12,291 nucleotides of DNA from contig CAYOMP010000076.1 of assembly GCA_964405075.1 (NCBI GenBank), positions 1-12,291 of the forward strand. Reading direction: 5' to 3'. Position numbers and translations under genes: made by a program. How positions within the stretch are numbered: position 1 is the first letter of the stretch; each line of letters starts with the position of its first letter. A model generated the notes under the pieces. It was given only the letters and a program-made list of their open reading frames with translations, did no database searches and had not been told where the DNA came from. Of this stretch, positions 1 through 5,697 are shown piece after piece. The DNA is from CAYOMP01 sp964405075. GTDB lineage: Bacteria; Bacillota; Clostridia; Lachnospirales; Lachnospiraceae.

Positions 1-95
1 CGTCTCGAAATTTTTAATCTTTTCCTTAAATTTTTTGTATGATTAGATACAAGCATTGTAATTTCTTCTGGTGTTTCCCATATATATTTTTGCAC
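1..95 (-). CDS. XRE-family helix-turn-helix regulator, N-terminal fragment
   Basis: Only the first 31 codons are in the window; the gene continues past the left edge. From a GTG at 95-93 the reading frame gives a protein beginning MQKYIWETPEEITMLVSN and then a basic stretch, HTKNLRKRLKISR. This resembles the start of small XRE/Cro-type DNA-binding proteins, where a short lead-in is followed by helix 1 of the HTH with its 'lR..R...S' pattern. Some relatives are antitoxin partners of HipA-like kinases, but nothing visible here proves that role. An AGGAG at 110-106 sits 10 nt before the GTG. A closer ATG at 102-100 is out of frame and stops after 19 codons, so GTG is preferred. The gene has its own promoter and operator-like palindrome just upstream. 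It occupies the place where spo0A is usual after spoIVB. Family assignment rests on a short piece and is moderately sure. Confidence 0.6.
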   Translation of the reverse strand, partial: MQKYIWETPEEITMLVSNHTKNLRKRLKISR

Positions 96-132
96 GTTTC
101 ATTATCTCCTATACCATCTTATATATAATTAT

Positions 133-161
133 ATTTTAGCTAATATATTAGCTTTTTTCAA
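133..161 (-). promoter_or_regulatory. Sigma-A type promoter of the XRE gene
   Basis: On the minus strand a -35 box TTGAAA (161-156), a 17-nt spacer and a -10 box TAAAAT (138-133) lie in line with the XRE-like gene. Transcription would start near 126, giving a leader of about 30 nt that contains the AGGAG at 110-106. Both boxes match the consensus at five of six positions with ideal spacing. The spacer is almost filled by a perfect palindrome, which suggests repression by a dimeric regulator. Confidence 0.6.
138..153. promoter_or_regulatory. Palindromic operator candidate inside the promoter spacer
   Basis: AGCTAATATATTAGCT is a perfect 16-bp palindrome lying between the -35 and -10 boxes of the XRE gene and touching the first base of the -10. 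Small XRE repressors commonly bind such a dyad to shut off their own promoter, so autoregulation is inferred. Read on the plus strand, the palindrome is followed by TTTTT and could instead act as a weak AT-only terminator for plus-strand transcripts. No plus-strand gene is visible that would need one. Confidence 0.5.
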
Positions 162-200
162 GTATATCTGTATTTTTTTGTTAATATATTGACCGTAATG

Positions 201-216
201 TGGATTTACAAATCCA
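201..216. repeat. Short inverted repeat, 7-bp arms
   Basis: TGGATTTACAAATCCA has two perfect 7-bp arms around 2 nt. With flanking wobble and A-T pairs the stem could reach about 10 bp. No T-run follows on either strand, so it is not a standard terminator. It lies between the hairpin element and the XRE promoter and has no assigned role. Confidence 0.35.
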
Positions 217-242
217 TATATGACTATATCCCAAAAGACACA

Positions 243-388
243 TCTGTAAGCAAGCTTACTCACAGACTACGACCAAGCCCATTCGCATGCCTTCGGCCAT
301 GCTCATGTTTGACTTTCGCCAAATTGTACACTCTTAAAATTAGGCTCATACAAGCAAGCTTGCATCGCCTCATTTTACGAGTGTACAG
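243..388 (-). other. Non-coding element of four consecutive hairpins downstream of spoIVB
   Basis: Read on the minus strand, starting 7 nt after the spoIVB stop codon, this stretch can fold into four hairpins in series. They are a long imperfect hairpin (388-324), a 6-bp stem closed by a GAAA tetraloop (323-308), a GC-rich stem with a GAA loop and one bulged G (302-285), and an 8-bp stem with an 8-nt loop (266-243). The first and last share the apical sequence AAGCTTGCTT. Bases 241-300 are about 52 % G+C, clearly above the surrounding DNA. The GNRA-type loop forms only on the minus strand, so if this is RNA it would be made with or after spoIVB. A weak TCTTTT follows the last stem (237-232), so it might end the spoIVB transcript. 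It could be a dispersed structured repeat or a small RNA. I do not recognise a known RNA family. Confidence 0.5.
324..388 (-). repeat. Long imperfect inverted repeat (22-nt outer arms, nested 7-bp stem)
   Basis: The outer arms 324-345 and 367-388 are reverse complements at 19 of 22 positions. Inside them, 348-354 pairs with 359-365 (one G-U) around a CTTG loop, leaving only 1 and 2 unpaired bases at the junction. The whole 65-nt unit can therefore form one long hairpin. It begins 7 nt after the spoIVB stop codon. It lacks an immediate U-run, so on its own it is not a classic intrinsic terminator, but it could stabilise the 3' end of the spoIVB mRNA. Confidence 0.6.
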
Positions 389-395
389 CTTGGAC

Positions 396-1649
396 TCAAT
401 GTTCCAACATATCCTCAATAAATATTCCATATCCTTTTGTTGGATCTTGTACAAATACGTGGGTTACAGCCCCACATATCTTCCCATTTTGTATAATAGG
501 TGCCCCGCTTAATCCTTGTACTATTCCTCCTGTCAATTCAAGCAATTCCTCATCAACTATCTTTATTACCATTCCTTTATTAATACTATTTTCGTTTATA
601 TTTACTTTTTCTATTTCTATTTCGTATTCTTTCATTGTCCCTGTCAAGTCACTTCTAATATATGCTCTGCCTTCTTCTATATCTTGCTTCAAGCACACCT
701 CATACAAGGGATTTTGTCCTATTTTTTTTAACAATACATTTGACATTCCAAAGATTCCATGAGATGTATTGTAATTTATATCACCAATAATGTTATCTTT
801 ATTATAGTTAATACTTCCCGTTAGCTCTCCTGGAACACCTTTTTCCCCTTTAACAATCGAAACAATCTTAGTGTTATATAAATTACCTCCTGACACTTTC
901 ATTAACAAACTGGTGTCTACATCATTTATTCCATGTCCCAATGCACCAAAATGTCCTTCCTTATCAATATATGTTAATGTGCCAATACCTTGAGTATTAT
1001 CACGAACCCAGATCCCTAACTTATAATCATTTAATGCGCACTCCACAGCATTCAATTTAATATCTACTAATTCATCATTTCTACATACTGTTAACACTAT
1101 ATCTTCATTTCCATATTCATTTATCTTTTCAATTAATTCAGTTTTATTTGCCAATGGCTCATTATTTATTGCCATAATGTAATCTCCAGAATCTATCTTA
1201 TTAAGTGCAGGCTCATAGTTAATACCATCCATTCCTGTTATTGCACCTGTTCCAATAACCATAATCCCGTCTGTCTTTATATATATTCCTATAGAATTTC
1301 CACATGGAATTACATATTGTTTCTCAATTACATCAATATCAATGTCTTTGATGCTAAATATTCCAAATAATTTGCACTCCATATTATAGCTTCCAGTAGC
1401 TTCATATTCTAATTGAAATGGCTTATTCAAATTAATTTTTACCGCACCCTCAGGAATATTACTTTTTTCTATCTCAGCTACTGGTTTAATGCTAATAATC
1501 CCTTCTAATGGTAAATTAAAATCAAATTCCTTACTTTCATTTACCACCACATTCAAATGGCTGGGAAGACTTTCCTTCAAATTATTTATTCCTATAACTG
1601 ATATAAATAAACCCACTACCATACAAACAGTAATTGACAATTTTTTCAT
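396..1649 (-). CDS. spoIVB: SpoIVB, forespore-secreted serine protease (family S55) of the sigma-K checkpoint
   Basis: The 417-residue product is close to the roughly 425 residues of the Bacillus protein. In Bacillus, SpoIVB is secreted from the forespore and cleaves SpoIVFA, freeing SpoIVFB to activate pro-sigma-K. Visible parts, in order: a signal-anchor helix at residues 4-21; a PDZ-like region at about 110-200; and the S55 peptidase domain, with catalytic His239 in ALGHG, a probable Asp366 and Ser381 in QGLSGAP. These three are each offset by +3 from the residues I recall for the Bacillus enzyme (236, 363, 378). The C-terminal motif GAVTHVFVQDPTKGYG is typical. The start codon has only a weak GGGGCGA upstream. 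The gene is separated from recN by a strong terminator, so it needs its own promoter, but I could not identify a convincing forespore (sigma-F/G) promoter in the short gap. The usual downstream neighbour spo0A is not next to it. Confidence 0.95.
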   Translation of the reverse strand: MKKLSITVCMVVGLFISVIGINNLKESLPSHLNVVVNESKEFDFNLPLEGIISIKPVAEIEKSNIPEGAVKINLNKPFQLEYEATGSYNMECKLFGIFSIKDIDIDVIEKQYVIPCGNSIGIYIKTDGIMVIGTGAITGMDGINYEPALNKIDSGDYIMAINNEPLANKTELIEKINEYGNEDIVLTVCRNDELVDIKLNAVECALNDYKLGIWVRDNTQGIGTLTYIDKEGHFGALGHGINDVDTSLLMKVSGGNLYNTKIVSIVKGEKGVPGELTGSINYNKDNIIGDINYNTSHGIFGMSNVLLKKIGQNPLYEVCLKQDIEEGRAYIRSDLTGTMKEYEIEIEKVNINENSINKGMVIKIVDEELLELTGGIVQGLSGAPIIQNGKICGAVTHVFVQDPTKGYGIFIEDMLEH

Positions 1650-1684
1650 CTATATATCGCCCCATTTTCCAGAATATCCATAAA

Positions 1685-1714
1685 TAAAAAGAGAACACAT
1701 CTTATGTATTCTCT
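1685..1714 (-). terminator. Intrinsic terminator after recN
   Basis: On the minus strand, 1714-1704 pairs with 1700-1690 over 11 bp (one G-U) around a 3-nt AAG loop, and the stem runs straight into TTTT. It lies 32 nt past the recN stop codon and 35 nt before the spoIVB start. It closes the long housekeeping transcript and separates sporulation-specific spoIVB from it. Confidence 0.8.
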
Positions 1715-1745
1715 TATTATTATTATAGATATTCAATTTTTCAAA

Positions 1746-3428
1746 CTAGGCTTTTTTTGTACTATTTGCCAAATATTTCATTTCTTTGGCACTATCTATC
1801 ACTGTCTGGGTAATCTGAGCACCACCAAGAATTCTTGCCAACTCATCAATAATTTCATCATCATTCAACCTACGAATATTGGTTGTTGTTCTAACATTAT
1901 CCGATTTCTTTTCAATAACAAAATGACTATCTGCCATAGCTGCTATTTGCGGAAGATGCGTGATACATAAAACCTGATGCTTCTTACCTATTACCGACAT
2001 TTTTTCAGATACCATTTGAGCTGTACGACCACTAATACCTACATCTATTTCGTCAAATATTAGTGTATCTGTCTCATCCTTGTCCGAAAGCACAGTCTTA
2101 ATGGCAAGCATTATTCTCGATAATTCACCGCCTGATGCTACTTTTCCCAATGGTTTCATATCTTCACCTGGATTAGTTGATATAATAAACTCCATATCAT
2201 CTACGCCATTCTTGGTAAAATGATTAATAGTATTAATTTCCATTCCAAACTGAACATTTATAAAATTCAAATCAACTAATGCCTCTTTAATTTTAACAGA
2301 TAACTCGTCTGCCGCTTCTTTTCTAATTTTAGAAACCACCTTTGACTTATCATCTAATTTTTTAGTAATCATTTCTAAATCTTTATTAAGCTTAGCCACA
2401 TATTCTTCATAGCTAATTAGCTTATCTAATTTAATCGATTGCTCTTTTTGATAATTCAAAATATCTTCTATTGTTTTGCCATACTTGGCTTTAAGATTAT
2501 TAATCAAATCCAATCGTTTTTCTGTTTCTTCGTATTCCTCATCAGAAAAATCCATTGAATCCATATAATCAGATATTTCTCTATTCAAATCACTCAACAA
2601 AGAATCTATATCCATTAATTGTGTAGCGAACTCTTCCATTTTCTTATCATATTCAACCAAATGACTAATCTTGCCGGATGCTCTGCCAATGCCATCTCCC
2701 GCACTACCATCATCATATCCGGTAATTTGATAGATCTCATTTAACGTGCTAATGATTTTTTTAGAATTAACCATCCTTTTATGAAGTTCTTCTAATTCAT
2801 CATCTTCTCCAATTTTTAGGTTAGCTTCTTCTATTTCATTAATTGCAAACTCCGCAAAAGAAATTTCTCTTTGCTTTTGTTCTTCATCAATTAATGACTC
2901 TTCTAATTCATTTTTAATTCTCTCATACTCAAAAAAAGTCTCTTCCAATTCATTCTTAGGAATTTTTAACTTTTCCTTCGCATATGCATCAATAATTTCT
3001 AAATGTTTCTTTTTGTACAAAAGTGACTGATGTTCATGTTGTCCATGTATATCTATCAAAATCTCTGATACTTCTTTGATTTTACCTATTGGCACAGTTT
3101 CTCCATTTATTTTACTAATACTCTTTCCATTAGTTATTTTTCTGGAAATAATAATCTGTCCATCGTCACATTCCGCAATGTCCATTTCTTTTAATTTTTC
3201 AATTTGAGCCTCATTATCAATTTGAAAAACAATCTCAACAAGAGCATAATCGGCATTTTCCCTAATCAAATCTTTTGAAGCTTTTGCCCCTAATGCAAGG
3301 CTTATAGAACCAATAATTATTGATTTACCTGCTCCTGTTTCTCCTGTAAGAATATTAAGTCCATTAGTAAAATCAATCTCACATTCATCAATTAATGCAA
3401 GATTTTTCACATGTAAATTAGCTAACAT
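1746..3428 (-). CDS. recN: DNA repair protein RecN (SMC-like ATPase)
   Basis: RecN is an SMC-related ATPase that gathers at double-strand breaks and assists recombinational repair in the cytoplasm. The 560-residue product has the full family layout. The N-terminal half-ATPase carries Walker A GETGAGKS (29-36) and the family motif GQHEHQSLL (129-137). A long acidic/basic coiled-coil region spans about 150-390. The C-terminal half-ATPase carries the signature SGGELSR (432-438), Walker B TLIFDEIDVG (455-464, catalytic Glu460) and the H-loop His491 in ITHLPQ. An AGGAG 7 nt before the ATG supports the start. It follows argR by 53 bp, as in Bacillus (ahrC-recN). I saw no LexA-type GAAC-N4-GTTC box in that gap. 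It is followed by an intrinsic terminator and looks intact. Confidence 0.97.
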   Translation of the reverse strand: MLANLHVKNLALIDECEIDFTNGLNILTGETGAGKSIIIGSISLALGAKASKDLIRENADYALVEIVFQIDNEAQIEKLKEMDIAECDDGQIIISRKITNGKSISKINGETVPIGKIKEVSEILIDIHGQHEHQSLLYKKKHLEIIDAYAKEKLKIPKNELEETFFEYERIKNELEESLIDEEQKQREISFAEFAINEIEEANLKIGEDDELEELHKRMVNSKKIISTLNEIYQITGYDDGSAGDGIGRASGKISHLVEYDKKMEEFATQLMDIDSLLSDLNREISDYMDSMDFSDEEYEETEKRLDLINNLKAKYGKTIEDILNYQKEQSIKLDKLISYEEYVAKLNKDLEMITKKLDDKSKVVSKIRKEAADELSVKIKEALVDLNFINVQFGMEINTINHFTKNGVDDMEFIISTNPGEDMKPLGKVASGGELSRIMLAIKTVLSDKDETDTLIFDEIDVGISGRTAQMVSEKMSVIGKKHQVLCITHLPQIAAMADSHFVIEKKSDNVRTTTNIRRLNDDEIIDELARILGGAQITQTVIDSAKEMKYLANSTKKA

Positions 3429-3481
3429 TATTCCACTCCTTATGTATAATGCTCTCTCTCAAAAATCGTAAAAAGCTACCC

Positions 3482-3934
3482 CTATCTTCCTACAATCTTT
3501 TTAATCTTTTCCATTAAAATCAATGTATCATCTTCACTTCTAATGGCACACATAATAGTGTCATCTCCTGCAATACAACCAACCAATTCACTAAATTGCA
3601 TTGCATCTAATGCAGCGGCTACTGCCATAGCCATTCCTGACACTGTCTTAACTACAAGAATATTCTGTGCCATGGCCATAGAAACAAACCCATCCTTTAG
3701 CACCCTGATAAACTTTTCACTCATCCATCCTTCTTGAGCCTGCAATACAACATATTTCTGTTTATTTCCATCCACAGCAACCTTTGTTAATTTTAATTCT
3801 CTAATATCTCTGGATACAGTTGCCTGTGTAACGTTAAATCCCGCCTGATTTAATTTTTCTGCCAATTCTTCCTGTGTTTCAATATCGTACTTACTGATTA
3901 ATTCAACGATTTTCGTATGTCTTTCAATTTTCAT
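3482..3934 (-). CDS. argR: Arginine repressor ArgR/AhrC
   Basis: This 150-residue regulator matches the usual size of the hexameric arginine sensor, which represses arginine synthesis and in bacilli activates catabolism. The N-terminal winged helix includes the recognition segment TQATVSRDIREL (36-47). The C-terminal oligomerisation and arginine-binding domain (about 80-150) has the AGDDT motif (122-126), whose paired aspartates contact arginine in the family. An AGGAGG 7 nt before the ATG gives a strong start. It sits between nadK and recN, consistent with the conserved clostridial order. A perfect 16-bp palindrome overlaps its start codon and might be a control site. No arginine biosynthesis genes are in the window. 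Confidence 0.96.
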   Translation of the reverse strand: MKIERHTKIVELISKYDIETQEELAEKLNQAGFNVTQATVSRDIRELKLTKVAVDGNKQKYVVLQAQEGWMSEKFIRVLKDGFVSMAMAQNILVVKTVSGMAMAVAAALDAMQFSELVGCIAGDDTIMCAIRSEDDTLILMEKIKKIVGR

Positions 3935-3941
3935 GAAAATT
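3926..3941. promoter_or_regulatory. Perfect 16-bp palindrome over the argR start codon
   Basis: AATTTTCATGAAAATT is a perfect palindrome centred on CATG, whose ATG is the argR start codon. ArgR operators are AT-rich imperfect palindromes of about 18 bp, so autoregulation is conceivable. However, the match to the published ARG box pattern is poor, and the region is AT-rich enough for chance dyads. As RNA it would form only a weak A-U stem. Confidence 0.3.
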
Positions 3942-3992
3942 CCTCCTTTAATTTTTAACCGCCTTAATCCCTCTCATTAAATCTTTGCGATA

Positions 3993-4859
3993 TTATTGCT
4001 TATCGCCCATTTTATTTCTAAGTACTTCCAGAAAACTCATTTTGCTGAGTTTTATAAATTTTATAATTTTTGATGAAGCCGTTATTTCTATTCTGTCACC
4101 TGTAACCATCTTAACTACTGTGTCTCCATCGTAAGTTGCGATTGCATTTTCTTCTTCGGTTTTACGTCCAGGACCTATTTCTACTTCTACCTTATCTGTG
4201 GCTGCTAATACAATACTTCTGGTATTTAACGTATGAGCACATATCGGTGTTATAACAATTACTCCTGATAAAGGTGACACAATAGGTCCACCTGCAGACA
4301 AATTGTAGCCTGTAGCACCTGTTGGTGTGGAAATTATTATACCATCAGCACTGTATGAATTTAAATACTGATTATTTACATAAATATTAATGTCAATTAT
4401 ACGCAAACTTCCATCTCTTGTTATTACTATATCATTTAATGCGCGATTACGAAATACTGGTTTTTTATTTTTATGCAAAATCCCCTTAATCATTAACCTG
4501 TTTTCCACTTCAAAATTGTCTTGAAGCAGACTGTCTAATGCAGGAAAAATATTATTTTGCTCAACTTCTGTTAAATATCCTAAAGTTCCTAAGTTTATCC
4601 CAAGTAATGGAATACCTTTGCCTGCAGTATCTCTTGCCGCCTGAATCATTGTACCATCACCACCAAGTGATAATATACATTCAATATCATCCGGAATAGT
4701 ACTGGCATCTGTATAACTATAAGCTGCCCCTTTTTCTCTAGGTTCATACTTATGAACAAGACATTTACCACCATTTTTTTCAATATAATCAACAATTTCC
4801 ATTGCAACCTTAGCATGGTTCTGTTTTTGACTATTTGCAATTATGTAAAAATTTTTCAC
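3993..4859 (-). CDS. nadK: NAD kinase
   Basis: NadK phosphorylates NAD to NADP using ATP or polyphosphate and is the cell's source of NADP. With the GTG start the product is 288 residues. Visible motifs are the nucleotide-binding GGDGT (66-70), the LND segment (141-143) equivalent to the NAD-contacting 'NE/ND' motif, and the glycine-rich STPTGATGY (177-185) with the following AGGPI. An upstream in-frame ATG at 4895 would add 12 residues and overlap tlyA by 23 nt. The GTG at 4859-4857 is better because GGGGAGGA ends 5 nt before it and the protein then begins with the typical MKNFYIIAN strand. It lies 13 bp after tlyA and 58 bp before argR. A nadK between tlyA and argR is common in Clostridia but is not the arrangement in Bacillus subtilis. 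Confidence 0.96.
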   Translation of the reverse strand: MKNFYIIANSQKQNHAKVAMEIVDYIEKNGGKCLVHKYEPREKGAAYSYTDASTIPDDIECILSLGGDGTMIQAARDTAGKGIPLLGINLGTLGYLTEVEQNNIFPALDSLLQDNFEVENRLMIKGILHKNKKPVFRNRALNDIVITRDGSLRIIDINIYVNNQYLNSYSADGIIISTPTGATGYNLSAGGPIVSPLSGVIVITPICAHTLNTRSIVLAATDKVEVEIGPGRKTEEENAIATYDGDTVVKMVTGDRIEITASSKIIKFIKLSKMSFLEVLRNKMGDKQ

Positions 4860-4864
4860 AAAAA

Positions 4865-4872
4865 TCCTCCCC
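4865..4872 (-). promoter_or_regulatory. Ribosome binding site that fixes the nadK GTG start
   Basis: GGGGAGGA (4872-4865) begins directly after the tlyA stop codon and lies 5 nt before the GTG at 4859. It is too far downstream to serve the alternative ATG at 4895, so it decides the start. Confidence 0.75.
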
Positions 4873-5676
4873 TTATAAGGTATTATGTGCCTCATTTACT
4901 ATTGCATCAATATCCACATTGACATTATCGTATATCTTATCATCAATATGCTTCTGCAAATACAATAAATACTCTATATTTCCCTCTGGTCCCTTAATTG
5001 GTGAAAATTCCAAATTAAGTACTTCAAATCCAATACTAATGGCATATTGGATTACCATTTCTATTACTTCTTTGTGTACACTCTTATCTCTTACTACACC
5101 CTTTTTGCCAACTTTTTCCCTACCAGCTTCAAACTGCGGTTTAATTAAACATGCTATTTGACCATCATCTGTAAGCAGGTTCTTTACAGGTGTTAACACT
5201 TTTGTTAATGAAATAAAAGAAACATCAATTGATGAAAACTCAATCCTGTCAGCAATATCCGTTGGTTCCACATAACGAATATTAGTTTTTTCCATACATA
5301 CAACACGTTCATCATTTCTTAGTTTCCAATCCAACTGTCCATGTCCTACATCTACGGCATATACTTTAACAGCCCCATTTTGAAGCATACAGTCTGTAAA
5401 ACCTCCTGTAGATGAGCCTACATCCATACAGATTTTTCCAGATAATTCTACTCCAAACTTGTCCATAGCTTTCTCAAGCTTTAGTCCGCCACGGCTAACA
5501 TACTTTAAGGCTGCACCTTTTACTGTAATTTCAACCTTTTCATCAAACATTGTTCCGGCTTTATCTTCTCTTTCGCCATCAACAAATACATTTCCTGACA
5601 TAATAATGGCTTTTGCCTTCTCTCTAGACTGTGCCAATTCTCTATTAACAAGCATAACGTCTAAACGTTCTTTCAT
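4873..5676 (-). CDS. tlyA: TlyA-family rRNA 2'-O-methyltransferase
   Basis: TlyA proteins methylate ribose 2'-OH groups of cytidines in 16S and, in some species, 23S rRNA using S-adenosylmethionine. Loss in mycobacteria gives capreomycin resistance; the name 'haemolysin' is historical. The 267-residue product has an N-terminal S4 RNA-binding domain (about 1-60: RLDVMLVNR, REKAKAIIMSGNVFVDG), then the family motif YVSRGGLKL (59-67), and then an FtsJ/RrmJ-like Rossmann fold with the SAM loop DVGSSTGGFTD (85-95) and VGHGQLDWKLR (110-120). It corresponds to yqxC of Bacillus, also placed between dxs and argR. An AGGTGG just before the ATG supports the start. It follows dxs by 21 bp and precedes nadK by 13 bp. 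Confidence 0.94.
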   Translation of the reverse strand: MKERLDVMLVNRELAQSREKAKAIIMSGNVFVDGEREDKAGTMFDEKVEITVKGAALKYVSRGGLKLEKAMDKFGVELSGKICMDVGSSTGGFTDCMLQNGAVKVYAVDVGHGQLDWKLRNDERVVCMEKTNIRYVEPTDIADRIEFSSIDVSFISLTKVLTPVKNLLTDDGQIACLIKPQFEAGREKVGKKGVVRDKSVHKEVIEMVIQYAISIGFEVLNLEFSPIKGPEGNIEYLLYLQKHIDDKIYDNVNVDIDAIVNEAHNTL

Positions 5677-5697
5677 TGTACCACCTAAATAACCTTC

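Noticed and set aside
138..160. Plus-strand intrinsic terminator (palindrome followed by T-run)
   Set aside because: There is no plus-strand gene to terminate, and the same bases form a well-spaced minus-strand promoter for the XRE gene; kept only as an alternative.
260..454. Minus-strand open frame of 64 codons beginning inside spoIVB
   Set aside because: It is an out-of-frame shadow of the spoIVB end that continues into the hairpins; no supporting start signal.
189..512. Plus-strand open frame of 107 codons over the hairpin region and spoIVB 3' end
   Set aside because: It overlaps the conserved C-terminus of SpoIVB in antisense, has no ribosome binding site, and its composition follows the palindromic element rather than a protein family.
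3443..3471. Possible promoter TTACGA-N17-TATACA in front of recN
   Set aside because: Both boxes are poor, and the start of transcription would fall on the ribosome binding site, leaving no usable leader.
4860..4895. Upstream ATG for nadK giving 300 residues
   Set aside because: It would overlap tlyA, and the only good ribosome binding site lies downstream of it; the GTG at 4859 fits the family N-terminus.
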